Part shown: piece by piece, positions 11,055-24,100 of the stretch
Numbering within the stretch: the first letter of the stretch is position 1
Layout: each line of letters opens with the position of its first letter
Source of the DNA: Pocillopora verrucosa
Lineage: Eukaryota; Cnidaria; Anthozoa; Scleractinia; Pocilloporidae
Length of the DNA: 64,000 bases
Assembly: GCF_036669915.1 (NCBI RefSeq)
Contig: NC_089315.1
Location: 23,441,936 to 23,505,935, forward strand
Direction: 5' to 3'
Translations under genes and position numbers: made by a program
Notes under the pieces: generated by a model
Told to the model about the DNA's origin: nothing
The model's database searches: none
Seen by the model: only the letters and a program-made list of their open reading frames with translations

Positions 11055-14000
11055 ATGCATTCTACGCGGGTCAGGACTTTACAACTAAACACAGATGCGC
11101 AAGATCGAAATTCGAAAACCAAGAGACTCTTTCAGGGCTCGAGGGGTAAAATTCATACAGCTAAGAGAACAAAGATGGAAGGAGAACACAGCACCATCAC
11201 CGTGCGTCTTCGAAATAAGGAACTCTGGGAGATGTTTCATCTCGAGGAGACGGAAATGATTATAACTAAAGCTGGAAGGTACGTTTTACTTCAATTTTTT
11301 TCCGTTTTAAAGGCAAAAAAGTGAATCTCTTGTTTGTTTGTTTGTGTGCATGGTAATCTGTAAGAGGGCTCAGAAAAAAGCTTGTCTGCGCGCACCATGC
11401 ATCTTGATTTTCATATTGGCTCGTGCAAGCCAACATTTTCGAACATGGTTACTCATTAGCCATCGTATTTTCATGCTTCATGCTTCACGATAAAAAAAAA
11501 ATGTCCATCTAATCATAGCTTCTCTTTTATCCACGGGAATAGAAAAACAATTTTCGTTCCTTTCCATTACCGGAACCAAAAGCAATAATGCATGCATGTT
11601 GCCCTTCTCATAATTGCTGAAATACGTTTCCCAAAAAACTGACCCAAATTATTAAATGCTCATGAAGTTATAACAAGATTTATGGTCAAATCTGAAATTT
11701 TTTTTATCTCATGAAGCTTTATGCAAACTTTTCAACGTGTTTAGAGTTCATTTTGAAATTAGTCTCAACAAGACTCCTTTGGGAATGACCACATAATGGT
11801 TTTAAGAAGAAAAACAACGTTCAAACAGCCCGTCTTGCATGTGAAATTTCTGTAAACAAAACTTCAAGGAAGAAGTGTCCGGCTTTTTTGTTCGGTTGTA
11901 GAAAAGTTGATTAAGAGCGTTATAGTTGTCTCGAATGCACCTTGATTTGGTATTCAATCGCCCAAACAGTTTTTTCATTCCCGTAAAAAGTAGCGCAAAA
12001 GATTAACGTTTTTGCGTGCGCATTAGTTTTTGCAAGGTATTTAATAGTTTTAAGCTAACGTTTTGTGTGTTGGACCAAGGGTTAACGCTCGAAATGTCAG
12101 CTTTAAAACCCTCCGCGGTGGTAAATTTACATCATAGACTCAGTAGGTAAAAATAAAGAATCTTGCAAGACCCCCCTCCCCTACCGACGTAGTACTACAG
12201 TTTTATTTGCTTCAAATGGTTTAGCTTGTCTTGTCTGGAGTGAGTGGACACTGAATTTTATATTCTTTTTTTATGCGGGAGAGCGGAATACAGAAAGTTA
12301 ACTTGTAAATGGAATCAATTATTTTGGTTATGAGACAATTTAATACTGGTAAAATTCGTTCACTTTTCGCTCAGAGGGAAATTTGGCCTATTTATATTCA
12401 TTGTTTGCGCCGACGTTTGCCTGTTTGGGAAAGATTCTGTGGTCACTGAGAGGATGTTGACAACTTAATTTTCATTATTATTCATTGTTTGCGCTGACTT
12501 TTGCCTGTTTGGTAATGATTCTGTGGTATGAGAGGATGTTGACTACTTAATTTTTTTTTCTTTATTATTGACCTTTGGGCCCCTAAGATTGACTAGCATC
12601 TAATTTCTCCTTACAATTTATAACACCCCTGGATCACAAATCAAAGGAAGTAATCATAAACAGAAGAAACTCTTGATTGATAAACAAATTCTCCATGCCT
12701 GCACCTTAGGAAATGTCTAGAGAATACTAAGGAGAATGTGCATACTGATGTTAGGATGGAAAGGGTTGTAACGACAGAAGTAGGTGTGTCTAGATTGGGG
12801 AGAGCTCGGTGCGCGCGCGTAGTGAAGAAGACTCTTGCTTATACCATTCTACCATTCCACTTTGTAATAATAAATACCTTCACGCTTTACATTCTAGACG
12901 CATGTTTCCCGTCCCAGACTTCTTCCTCGGAGGACTCGAGCCTGACCAATACTACGGCTGCGCAGTTGAAATTGTCGCTGCAGATATGAACCGGTATCGT
13001 TACAAGACACCCCAAGGGTGGGTTCCGACGGGGAAAGGAATGCAACTGGATCAAGTGCACTGCAAGTACCTTCACCCCAACTCGGCCAGCCTTGGACAGT
13101 ACTGGATGGCACAAGGAGCCTTGTTTGACAAATTGAAGCTTTCCAATCACATTATACCCAGCAGTGACAGTGTGAGTGTTTTATTTTACTAACATTTTGA
13201 CACCGATCAATATTAGGAGTTTCAAAATCCCCTTCCCTCCCCTGCCAACCCAGGGGCGTTTGACTGTCGTCCGTGTCCGGGGGGGGGGGGATGGAAATTT
13301 GAGTCTTGCTTGGGTGTGGTGGGGGATTTAAACCGGAACTGTCGAGTCTTTTCAGCGGAATGCACATGTTTTACATTTTAAAATGGAAGTGTTTAAAGGT
13401 AGACTTTACTTATGCGATCTAATGACTCAGAAGAAAAGGACTGTAAGAAATTTACAGTCGCTGATCTTGCCCTATACAAATATTTGACCATGAAATCTTA
13501 ATCTTGAGTTAGGCGTTTGAGCAAAAATTTAGGACAGTGGGTGGAAATTTTTAAGGAAAGTTTATATACCTGAGGAGTTGTGGGGAGAGGTTTCCCGGGG
13601 AAGGATAGTTGAAGCTCCGAATCAATCGACACATGACATAAAGCATGCTCTAGTTTTACCATTAAAGAACAGTTTTAAGTACTACATTTTGAGCATTTTC
13701 ACAAATCAACTTAGATTTAAAGTGTCGAATCTTATCACTCCTAAGACTTTAAGGAGGTTTCGGTCTCTCTGTTTCATTCCCTGCTGACAGATGCTAGATG
13801 GTTTAAATTTGTGAAAAATATTTCTTGCTCATAGGCTTGATCTTTCCTTTTTTCTGTTTTCTTTTCGTCTAAAAAAAACCCGTCAGAACGATAAAATGCA
13901 ACCCGTGCGCATTTCTGCGCGCGCGCACCTTTTCCACATTTACATTTCCTAATAGACCAGACAAACTTTCCCTTTGCATGAAACTCTGTTCGTCACATTG

Positions 14001-15208
14001 CATCTTTTCCTTTGATTTTTAATCGGGATTCCCTGTGCGAAGTTATCTTTCTCGTCCTCTTGTCAGAGTTGTACTGAACAGACATTTCGGAGACATAGAT
14101 GCTGTGGCAGGAAAACTATTCCTGTACGTGTTTTTGTAAAAAAAAAACTTAATTCAATGCATCCTTTTTGTAGGTGGTCGTAAACTCTATGCAGAAGTAC
14201 AGACTAAGACTGGTTGTCACTAAACTGGGAATGCATCAATGTGACCGATGGGTATTCAACTTTCCTGAGACTCAGTTTATCACTGTTACTAGTTATCAGA
14301 ACCCGCGCATGACTCAACTCAAGATCGACAACAATCCATTCGCCAAGGCTTTCAGAGAAGGAAAGAGGTAAGTTCAATCAAACAAATGCAATTTGCATAC
14401 TGAATTCATCAGATCAGGGCGATAGAAAAAAAAAAGGAAAATAAAGGTTAGATGCATTTTGACTTGCAACGAGTTCCCGGTAAGGTCCGCTTCTCCAAAT
14501 GCCTTGGAACTCCTTTGGCCCCAGAATCTTATTAGAGCGTGCGTGATTCGTAATTTATTTAAAGATAATAATCATAATATAAAAAATAAAATCCATAAAC
14601 AATGATGATAATAATGACATTATTTTGTCGCACTCTTCAGCGTTCCTACTTGCAGTAGCATTCATCATATCGGTTCTTTTTTATTGACTCATTTTGTTGA
14701 ACGTTCTTTCAGGTCGAGCCAACGAGACAGCACAGGATCTAAATCCAAGAAAAGACGCCTGCGTTTTCCATCTCCACCACCCATAATCCGTTACCAGACT
14801 CCTCTTATGAATTTCCTCAACAGTCAAGATCAACCGGCCCTGACCACCGCCTCGGTACACCCACCACCTCCACCCCTGTCACACGATTGGCCTGAGGAAC
14901 CGTATACGACAAGAAACATTCCTTTCCAGAACGACTTACCATTTCCTTGGGAACGAGACGATTTGATCCCAACGCAGATTTCCTCGGTTCCATCTACCAA
15001 CTCAAGTTTTAAAGTGGAACTCAATCGGACCTTCCACTTGCGCGAAAGTCTTTCTTTCGCGCCAAATGATATCCCCACAGAAGAGTTGCAACCGCAGTTT
15101 CCCACTCAATGCTGGTCAGCGCCTCCGCTGGGTTTAAACATATTTGAAGATGCGCAAACGCAGATGCAGCATTACACTTCACGAGACCAGTTTTGGCGAG
15201 AAAGTTAG
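11055..15208 (+). CDS. Divergent T-box transcription factor, 4 exons
   Basis: This is a nuclear DNA-binding regulator of the T-box family. Exons are 11055-11278, 12898-13171, 14174-14367 and 14713-15208. They total 1188 nt, giving 395 aa, with GT-AG junctions and matched phases. The T-box spans about residues 50-232. It opens with [13 protein letters not shown] and [14 protein letters not shown]. The middle has [14 protein letters not shown] and [14 protein letters not shown]. It ends with [20 protein letters not shown] and [17 protein letters not shown]. The tail is basic just after the domain (KSKKRRLRF), a probable nuclear signal, then Pro-rich. Several positions usually constant differ: the ISGLDP-like segment reads LGGLEP, and the domain is loosely between Tbx6/Tbx2-like and brachyury-like sequences. 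I therefore assign no subfamily. An alternative start is the ATG at 11175. The 1.6-kb intron 1 holds repeats. Confidence 0.93.
12400..12552 (+). repeat. Direct duplication of about 78 bp, T-box intron 1
   Basis: Two adjacent copies share TTCATTGTTTGCGC, TTTGCCTGTTTGG, ATTCTGTGGT and GAGAGGATGTTGAC. They begin at about 12400 and 12478. No coding potential is seen. Confidence 0.75.
12565..12771 (-). repeat. Short interspersed MITE-like element, T-box intron 1
   Basis: This is a reverse-orientation copy of the family at 2195. It has TTGACTAGCATCTAATTTCTC at the left and ends with GGATGGAAAGGGTT. It ends about 125 bp before T-box exon 2. Confidence 0.75.
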
Positions 15209-18113
15209 ATACTTGACAGAGGAGCAGTAGTTGACATAGAAGTTAAGAGCACTTGAGTATGCCCTTTTTAGGAATTCGCCATATCCTGGCATTTCGACAC
15301 AGCTGCGAATCTACAGGCTAAGACGAGTAAGGTCCCATCGTTTTTGATGAATTGTGTCTTATCATGACGGTTTTTCTTATTTTTGCGTTAGCAAAAGCAG
15401 TGATTTCTGAGCTCTTACCAGGAGACAATGACCCCTCCTTGAAGCAGATGCTAAAATTAACTACATGAACTGTTAAACTAAATAGGACATTTATACCAGG
15501 GCCTTAATAAGCCGCTGGCTGACGCACGCATTTTGATCGAAGGCCAAGTGTTTTTTCAGCTAGAGCCAATATCATTTTAAGCTTGGAAACACCACAGACC
15601 CTTGAATCGGGTAAAATATTATACCTTCTGTCATTGCAAATTCAGGAACGACTTCGGAACCAATTTCTCAGACAATATGCTTACGTCCTATTTTGACCTT
15701 TCTCTTTCTTGCAAAGAGATCATTTTCCGCATGGTAACTTTTTTGGGGTCAATATTTTTGAAGGACGGATGACCGCGCAAATCCTACTATAATAAATTAG
15801 GCGGAATTAATACTACATTTCTAACGTGTCTGAACGCATTTTAGGATTCCTGTGCGTTTGGTCGTTTATAATTATTGGACTGTTACTTCAATATTCCTTC
15901 TGCTTGCTTTAACAAGCGAAGTGACCGCACCAAGATTATTTATCAGTTCCTCATGATTGCTTATTGGGAAAAATTTTGTTGAGTTGTTAAGTACGATAGC
16001 TTCAGTCTGTTTAGCTAACCCTCACAAGACTATCTCCTGAGATGAAAGGTCAGTCTGGGAAAATTCCTTAAATTTCAGCGTTCTTCCACATTTTATGTTA
16101 TACCTGGCAGAAATTTAGATCCCAAATTTAGAATCGGCTTTATTTGACAAAGGATGTATTTTCTTTCATATGTAAGATAGTTAAAGTTACGAATCTATCG
16201 TATGCAAGTTATAAATAGTGTTCCTAATTCGGGTTTTAGTCGAAATAAAATCTGAAACGGACTTGACACAAGACGTATCTGTTTGACATCTGAAGTGATA
16301 TTTGTAACCTAATATAACTAGCAATAAGTCTTCTGCTCTCCATCATTTGACACATGAGGCATAAAAAATTTCACTCTGCTTTTCCCAAAAGCCTCTCAAG
16401 ATTAAATTCCCCACTCTCAAAAGTTAACAGATACACCCCTCTCTCCCTCCCGGGGAAAAAGGAAAGTCGATAAATTTCTGAAAACCCATAATAAAAAAAA
16501 AGAATTTTGAGAAGAAACTTGCAAAATTTGTCGCACAGCGGCTTATCTGTCTTTCATTTTATTGCAGTTTGATTGGTTTCTAAAGAAAGCCTGATTGTTT
16601 TGTTCTAGTGTTGCTTTTTCGTTGGTCGGGGAAAAGATGGTAGTTTAAAAAAAAAAGGGCGACGCAGGAATACATCGCACAGCTGAGGGCCAATCAGATT
16701 GCAAGGAAGTCCATTGATTTCATAATAAATGCAATAAAGCAAATAAAAGTATCTTTTGTTGCGATTCATCCTGTAGAATCGTTCCTTTCTGTGCACACAG
16801 ATTTATTTTTAGTTTTGATGGTAATAGGGACAGTGGCAGAAAATTGATGCTTACGTAACAAAACTTATCGAATAGAGGGCCTTTTATAGTGAAAAAAAGA
16901 ATTTTTCTGTTAGGCTGCCAAATCACAATGGTAAGAAGTTAAAAATTGCCTATGAGTATCTTATGGTTTCCTTTCCTTTTCATTTTACCTACAAGGAAGA
17001 AAAAAAATTCACGACTAAGAATTTGGCTCAACATGGCTGCAAGGAATATATATTCGGTCAGATATATTTGTGACTGTTATGTAAAGAATTTTAAAAATGC
17101 TCCACTCGATTACTGTTACCCGATAAAACATCGATGATTGGTACTTAAACTCGCTGTTTAAGTATCAATTGTAATGATTTTATCACTGATATCGGTGGAA
17201 ATTACTGTGAGAATAAAAATGGAGGAGAGTGTCTCTAAAAAATGTCATTTTCGTTGCTTATTCTTTCATGTTCACTATTAAAAGAACGCTTGTTTCCCTA
17301 TTTTATATCTATTTGTATTTTTTTAGTATATTTTTGAATTGGATTTCATAAAAGCCCAGGAAAACTTGAAGCGACTCAATTCGTTTAATAAAAATGGGAA
17401 TCTTATTCGAGTTTAGAACAGAGAGGGAAATTTTTTCGCGCTGAATTGCACAAACCGTTAACAGGAGCCCACTGAACTCCTGCCAATAATAGTACGATAC
17501 AAGTTGTGCAACACATTTGTTCATAGAAGTAGAGCGTGGAAATATTTCAGAGAAAGTTTCAAGCCGTTGACCCTTTGATTCAAGCCACTCAAAGAATCGG
17601 AATTATTGAGTCAAAAGGCTTGCCTCCGTGCGATGTTATAAATATTCCTTTTAGCAGTACAAAAGTTATGAAATAAGCTGTTATAATTTCTTTTTTTTTT
17701 TTTACAATAATTTTATGACGTCAATCGCAGCATGGTTAGTCACGCAAAAGTTAATGAAAAGTTCCAAAGATCCTAGGCAGTAATAACATTCAATCGGCTT
17801 TTTTCGAGGAGATTTTAGTCGGAACAATGAGTTATTAAGGTTGTTTATTTTGGTCTTGTTCCATTTCCGTTGCTGAATTTATCACTTTTGTCTCGCGCTC
17901 GTTGACTTTTGACTTCCGGTAGGTATAGTATAACCTGCTATCTCATGGGGGGTCGGTTTGAGTGTTGTCAATATGCAGGCACACAGCGGTTACAGCCGAA
18001 TATTTGATCTCAGCAAGACGAGACTTCAGCCCAAAACTCAAGAATGAGAATCGTGCGTATTCTCTCCATCGAAAGTTAACGAGACGCACTATTCGGGCGT
18101 CTGAAAATTGGAG
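15209..18113. other. Intergenic region between the T-box gene and RGL
   Basis: There is no gene I can support. It includes the T-box 3' UTR (a possible AATAAA at 16244-16249) and the RGL 5' flank. Small open frames here are short and overlap on both strands without family resemblance. Confidence 0.5.
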
Positions 18114-21100
18114 ATGATGCCCGCGCAAGATTTACCCGGCTCGCAAACTCCTGGTCAGGTAAGTTGCCATGAACAATTTGACTACTGACGATTGCACGCA
18201 TTTCGCGGTGATATTGACTTGATTTTCATGCACACCTTCCTCTATATTACCGCAAGTTGCTATTTTGATAAAAGTTTGATCAAAATTCTTTAACAGAGTC
18301 TTCTCACGCTTTTGTCCATCGTGTGGTTCGGGTTTTTCTCGCTTTGTCGGTCGTGACAAGTACAATGCGTACGTGATTTTTTGTGTAATACGCTGAGTAA
18401 GTTATTCCCTGATTTAATGACTCAAATAAAGTTGTCGCAGATTTGATAATATTGATGTCAAAGATGGTTTCCATGGCGTAGAATAAAAGAACTGGTGAAG
18501 TGATAAGAAATTTACAATAGAAATTTCCTGCCGGAAATTCTTCGAAAATATTTTACACTAGAGCATGTTGGCCTTAATGTCGACTTCTGAAATTACACGA
18601 AGGCCAGTGTAGATACAGTCACTTCTGAAAAAGTTCGCAATCATATCATATCCGTAAACTGTTATATTTCGAGTGACACTAAGTTCGTGATGCTGTAATT
18701 GTGTTTAGAGAGTCTTCTGGAGGGAAGAACGTGAAGACGAAGCCATTTATTCGGTATCACTGAAGAAAGTGAGATACCGCTCGAGCGATAAGCTTCTCCC
18801 TTCTCCTGACGAAGACGAACAACCAGGCTCTTATCTTCAGTGGGAGATGATGAAGATCAGAACCATTAAAGCCGGTTCTTTAACGAAGCTTGTGGAACAT
18901 TTAGCACCCCCAATTGCCTCATTTGACGAGGTTGATCCTGGCTACATTATGGCGTTCATGACTACGTATAGAACTTTTTCAACAATGACGGAAATCGTGG
19001 ATCTACTTTTCGAGCGGTAAGATTCTTTTCGAGTTTGGTGTTGCATGATAAATTTCTGGCATTGAAAGGGAACAATCTAAATATTATTTTGGTACTCCCG
19101 AAAGACAGGTGTTTATCTTTTGTTTTCTACACGTGAATGAACTATCTCTTTCTGAAGTTATTCAAGAAAGTTATTATTAATACTTATTCCGGACACTTCG
19201 TTCCCTTTATGAACTAGCTATCGTTTGAAGCCCAAGAACCCATCATAACCGTTAAGGGACTCAAAATAATTGTTTTATGTACTCTTGAGGTCAGAAATGG
19301 CAAACTTTGTCGCATCATTTACTCTTCGAAACATAAAGAGCAATCGTGCTTGACAAATCATATGGGTAAAGTGTAATCATTGTTAAAAGGCAAGCTTAGG
19401 AATACGTATTTGGTCAGTGGTGTGACAACAATTAAACCTAACTATTAGTTTATACTGTCACATCACAGGAACAGTTTTTCAACACTGCAAAATCATATGC
19501 AAAAAGTAAAGGAAGTGGTGTTAAAATACTTTGACCAACTACTTAAAATGTCAATATGTGATCATCACAAGGTTGTGTTTGGCAACTTTGCATCTTTAAA
19601 AAAGAGAGAAAGGGTTCTAAACAGGCCATAACAAAAACACTCTTGCTTGTGATGGAGGGTTATGATTTTACAGAAGTTGAAATATGGTCTGCAAGGTTTT
19701 TTTTCTGTGAAAATAAACACGGCAACTGTGAGTGACCTGTATGATGAGGACGAAGTTGTTATGCAGAGTCCAGCCATGGAGGGTTGTATGTCAAAGGAAG
19801 TTGAAATTTGATCTGCAAGGTTTTTTTCCATGTAAATAAACATGGCAACTGTGAGGAATCTGTACAATGAGGAGGAAGTTGTTCAGCTGAGTCCAGCCAG
19901 GCTATGAAAGAGAACACTGTCTCTTGTGATGGAGGGTTGCGATGTCAAAGGAAGTTGAAATTTAATCTGTAAGGTTTACTTCTGTAAATAAACATAACAT
20001 CCGTGTGTGATATGTACAAAGAGGAAGAAATTGTTAAGCAGAGTCAAGAGAACACTGTCCCTTAAATGCAGGGTTGTGTTGTCAAGGAAGTTGAAAAGTG
20101 ATCTGCCAGGGTTTTTGCCGTGTAAACAAACACGGAGGCTGTCTGGCAAACAGGAAGTTGAAGAAATGAAAGAGGACTTCCATATTACCATATTTTAACA
20201 ATAATGAAAGAATACCTTGTACTTCATTTTCCTTTATCGATAATTTGCTTTTCTCTTGAATACAGTGTGGAAAATAAGTCTTCTAGCTCTGGGCTAAAAA
20301 TGATTTATTAAGTGCTTATAAAAATGGTTAGGAAGAGTTGTTTAAATATCATCATTCATTGTGACTTTATCCCTTTACACCCTAATATCAGTATGCATAT
20401 TCTCCATACTGTTCTCCATACATTTCTTAGGGGTCTGAAAAGGAGAATTTGTTTGACCTTAATGTTTGATTCAGGGCTGATACTGTAAGGAGAAATTAGA
20501 TGCCAGTCACTCTAAGGGGTTAAAGGGCTAACAATAATGAGAGATGTATTGTGGAAGAAGCAGTATAATTGTTGTTTTCAAAAGCCTCATAAATTGTTAG
20601 TGAACTCACGCCAAAACACACAGGTTTCAAGTAAATGGAAAATTTTTAGTAAAGTTTGTGTTATTAAAAATGGCAGTAACATTTTGGTTTGTTTTTCCTT
20701 TAGTTACCGACTATTTGTGGAAAATGCTGCTCAGGAAAAGGAGGAGGTAGTTGACAAAGTGCTGAGGTAGGCAGTTAATTGTTTAGTTGTAAATGGCCTA
20801 TGTTTGTTCAGTAGCTTCTGCCAAAATGTGTTTATATTGCAGGATTCAAAATTGTTCTTTGCTGGCACAAATGAACGATGAAAGTCCTCAGAGTCTTTTC
20901 AATGGCTCAAAGGGACAGTGACAGGATTCATGGGGACTGGGTTACATAGTCCAGATAAACAAGATGCTGCATTTAAAAAATGTGAATATCAATGAGCCAA
21001 AAATAAAACTGAATAAGTATCATTTAATTAATATTATGCAAGAATCAAAAGACATCCTCAAATTACATTATTGTGCATTATTGCCAAAATGTGCTCAAAA

Positions 21101-24100
21101 TATTTTATGAGAACAATGTTTTCACAACCTTAAACACTGACGTAAATCAGTTTGTTTCATCATGTGCACATCACTATTTTTATCATTATTTGTATCTGCC
21201 TTGATGCAATAGCATCAATATTGTTTCTGTCAGTTTACATCTGCTTTGTTTGATAGCAAAAAGTTTTTACAAATCTTAAATATGAAGCTTGGGTCACTCT
21301 CCTGTAGCTAAGCATGCTTATTTAGAGATGATATGATGATAGTGAGGAAGATGATGAGAACAGCAACAAGAATGATTATGATTTAAAGAGGGAACCCAAA
21401 TAGTCCTTGTGGATAATTAATAGATCAGTAATTAATGGTTTTCAACTCAATTTTCCCAGGGGCATCGCTTCAGTGTTCCATGTATGGCTAGAACACTTCC
21501 CTTCTGATTTTGATGAGCCAGATTATACAACTCTACTAAAAATACAAAGCTTTGTGACATCAGAGATGAGGGCTAGTCATGGAGAAGAATTAGCTAAGAA
21601 GATACAACAACGTCTTGATAAATTTAGGATCACTCCATTTGAAGATGAAGGTGAGAATCTAGATATTTGTGTATTGGTTTGAGTGTGGGAAATGTGGGAA
21701 ATTGTGAAAATGTATGGAAAATCAAAACCAAAATTTGATAACAAAGGTTACACTCCACCTGTTTTATTGAAGATTGTTAGAAAGATAGTAATGAGCATTC
21801 TATTGCTATTAATGAATGATGGTCATTTTTGTAAGCATGATTATGACAATAAGTTTAATTTTTCACAGATTTTTATTGGATATTGCCCACCATCTATTGG
21901 AAGGCAGACTCATAGATGACTACGCTATTGACAACATTTTAATTTTTTATTGTGTAAAACAAATAGATTCCATATTGCCTTTGGTCTGTACAGTGATAGA
22001 TCACAAAAGACATCAAACTGTGGTAAAAACAAAAGTGACACACTCAGCTGTGCCTTGTGTGCCACCTTTTTGTTCCTACCAAGTCATCTGTGATCTAGAA
22101 CCCTTCAACTCCCAAGATCTCCTTAGTAATTCCCCTTACTGTCTGCCATACAAGTCTTGTAATGTTAGTTTGGAGAATTTGGTATTGGATCAACTTATGG
22201 TCCCCTAATTGATATCTTTCTTTATTCTCATCACTTGTCTGCTTGATATTGTATTGAAAGTGTAAGGAGAAATTCTGTCTTGGTCACTCATAGTGTTAAA
22301 GGGATAACTGAACACATGCATGGCAACTTGGATTCTATTCATTAATTAGATATCATTCAGTTCACTTTAAATTTTCCCTGGGTCCACATGAAAGTTTAGT
22401 GACTGCCTATATAATACCAAAATTAACAACTTTTGATTGACTTTTTGCTTTAGATATTGAGATAATTACATGTCCCCTTCCTGTGTCACCAAAGTTTGGT
22501 TTTCAAGATGACATGTGCTCAATTCCAGAAGAGACTGAGTCTTGTTTGGATTTTCTGACCCAACCAACCAATGAGTGTGCCGAGCAGCTAACAGTGATGG
22601 ATGCGGTTAGTTTTATTGATATAGCCTATGTTACAAACTCTCTAAGGTTGAGAGATTAGAGAAGGTGCCCATCCAGCTGAAGCTTATGATATTCAAGTTT
22701 CCCTAGCATGAAGCAGTGAGGAGTATTACTACTCTCCCTGCCCTGGATGGGATGCTAGTCCATCGCAAGGTTACTTCCAGTATTTTATCAAGCTTCCCAA
22801 ACAATTTACCATTATCTATTTATACTCCTGGTACCTGAGAGACACTGTGCAAGTGAAGTGTTTTGCCCAAGAACACAACACAATGACTGAGCCAGGTCTA
22901 GAACCCAGACCTTCCAGTTCAGAGTCCAGCTCGCTAACCATTAGGCTGCTGCAGGAAAACCTTGAATTCATTTTTTCCCCAAACTCACTTAACCCTCGAC
23001 ACCCTGAGATCAGTATGCATATTCTCCTTACTGTTCTCTATACATTTCCTAAAAATGCTGACAAGGATATTTTGCTAAACAATCAAGAGCTCCTGTTCTT
23101 GTTGATCATTTCCATTATTCTCATAACCTTAATGTTTGTCTCATGGGTGATACTGTGAGGAGAATTTAGATGCTAGTCACTCTTAGGGGTTAAAGGGCTA
23201 AGGGGCTAAAGTAGGTGGTGGGTGAGTCTCTAAAGAAACTGTGGTGTTGCATTGGAGGGATAGTATAACAGGCTAATTAAGTATTATCAACTGAGTTTAT
23301 AACATAAATTGGCATTCTTAAGAGTTTCAAAGCTGATGATTTGAGTGTTAGCCCTTTTTCAGTCACTGACAAAGGGCTAATGCTCAAAATGTAAGCTTTC
23401 AAACTTTGTACAGTGGCCAATTTATGTTATTAACTCAGTTTATAAAACTAAATTACTCAAATAAGTAGGATCTAAGGGAAGTTAACCCTTGGGCCCTTGG
23501 AGTGACTAGTATCTAATTTCTCCTTAAAGTATCACCCCTGAATGAAACACTAAGGTCATGAGAACAAAGGAAATGATCACCAATTTTAGAACCCCTTGAT
23601 TGTTAAACAAATTCTCCTTGTAAGTGCCTTTAGAAATTTATAGAGAACAGTATGGAGAAGATGCAAAATGATCTTAGGATGTAAAGGGTTTAAGAATGAA
23701 TCTATGAGTGAACTGATTCTCATAGCTGCTAGAGTTGATTCTGATTTTTGTGTTAAGAAGCAACTAGAAACATTTCTACTCCTTTTGGGCAGGATACCTG
23801 CCCAATGCTGATTCTTTCCTCAAAAAACCTCAACAGTGTGATGTAATGAACGAAAAAGAGTAGATCATGTACACTGTCTTGTCTAAAAGGTTCTTGTCTT
23901 TCAATTCCACTTATTTAAGATACTTCTGAGCCCACGTAACTCACCCTCTGCCTTAAATGGTCTTAGTTATGAACTTGTGGTATATAAACAATAGCCTCCA
24001 TTTGGCAGGAAAGTACATATGGATATTTGTCTGCAGACATTATCTGTTCAAAGATGTGAACTGCTTACTGTTTGCTGCATAGGATGTTCACTTTTCAGTG

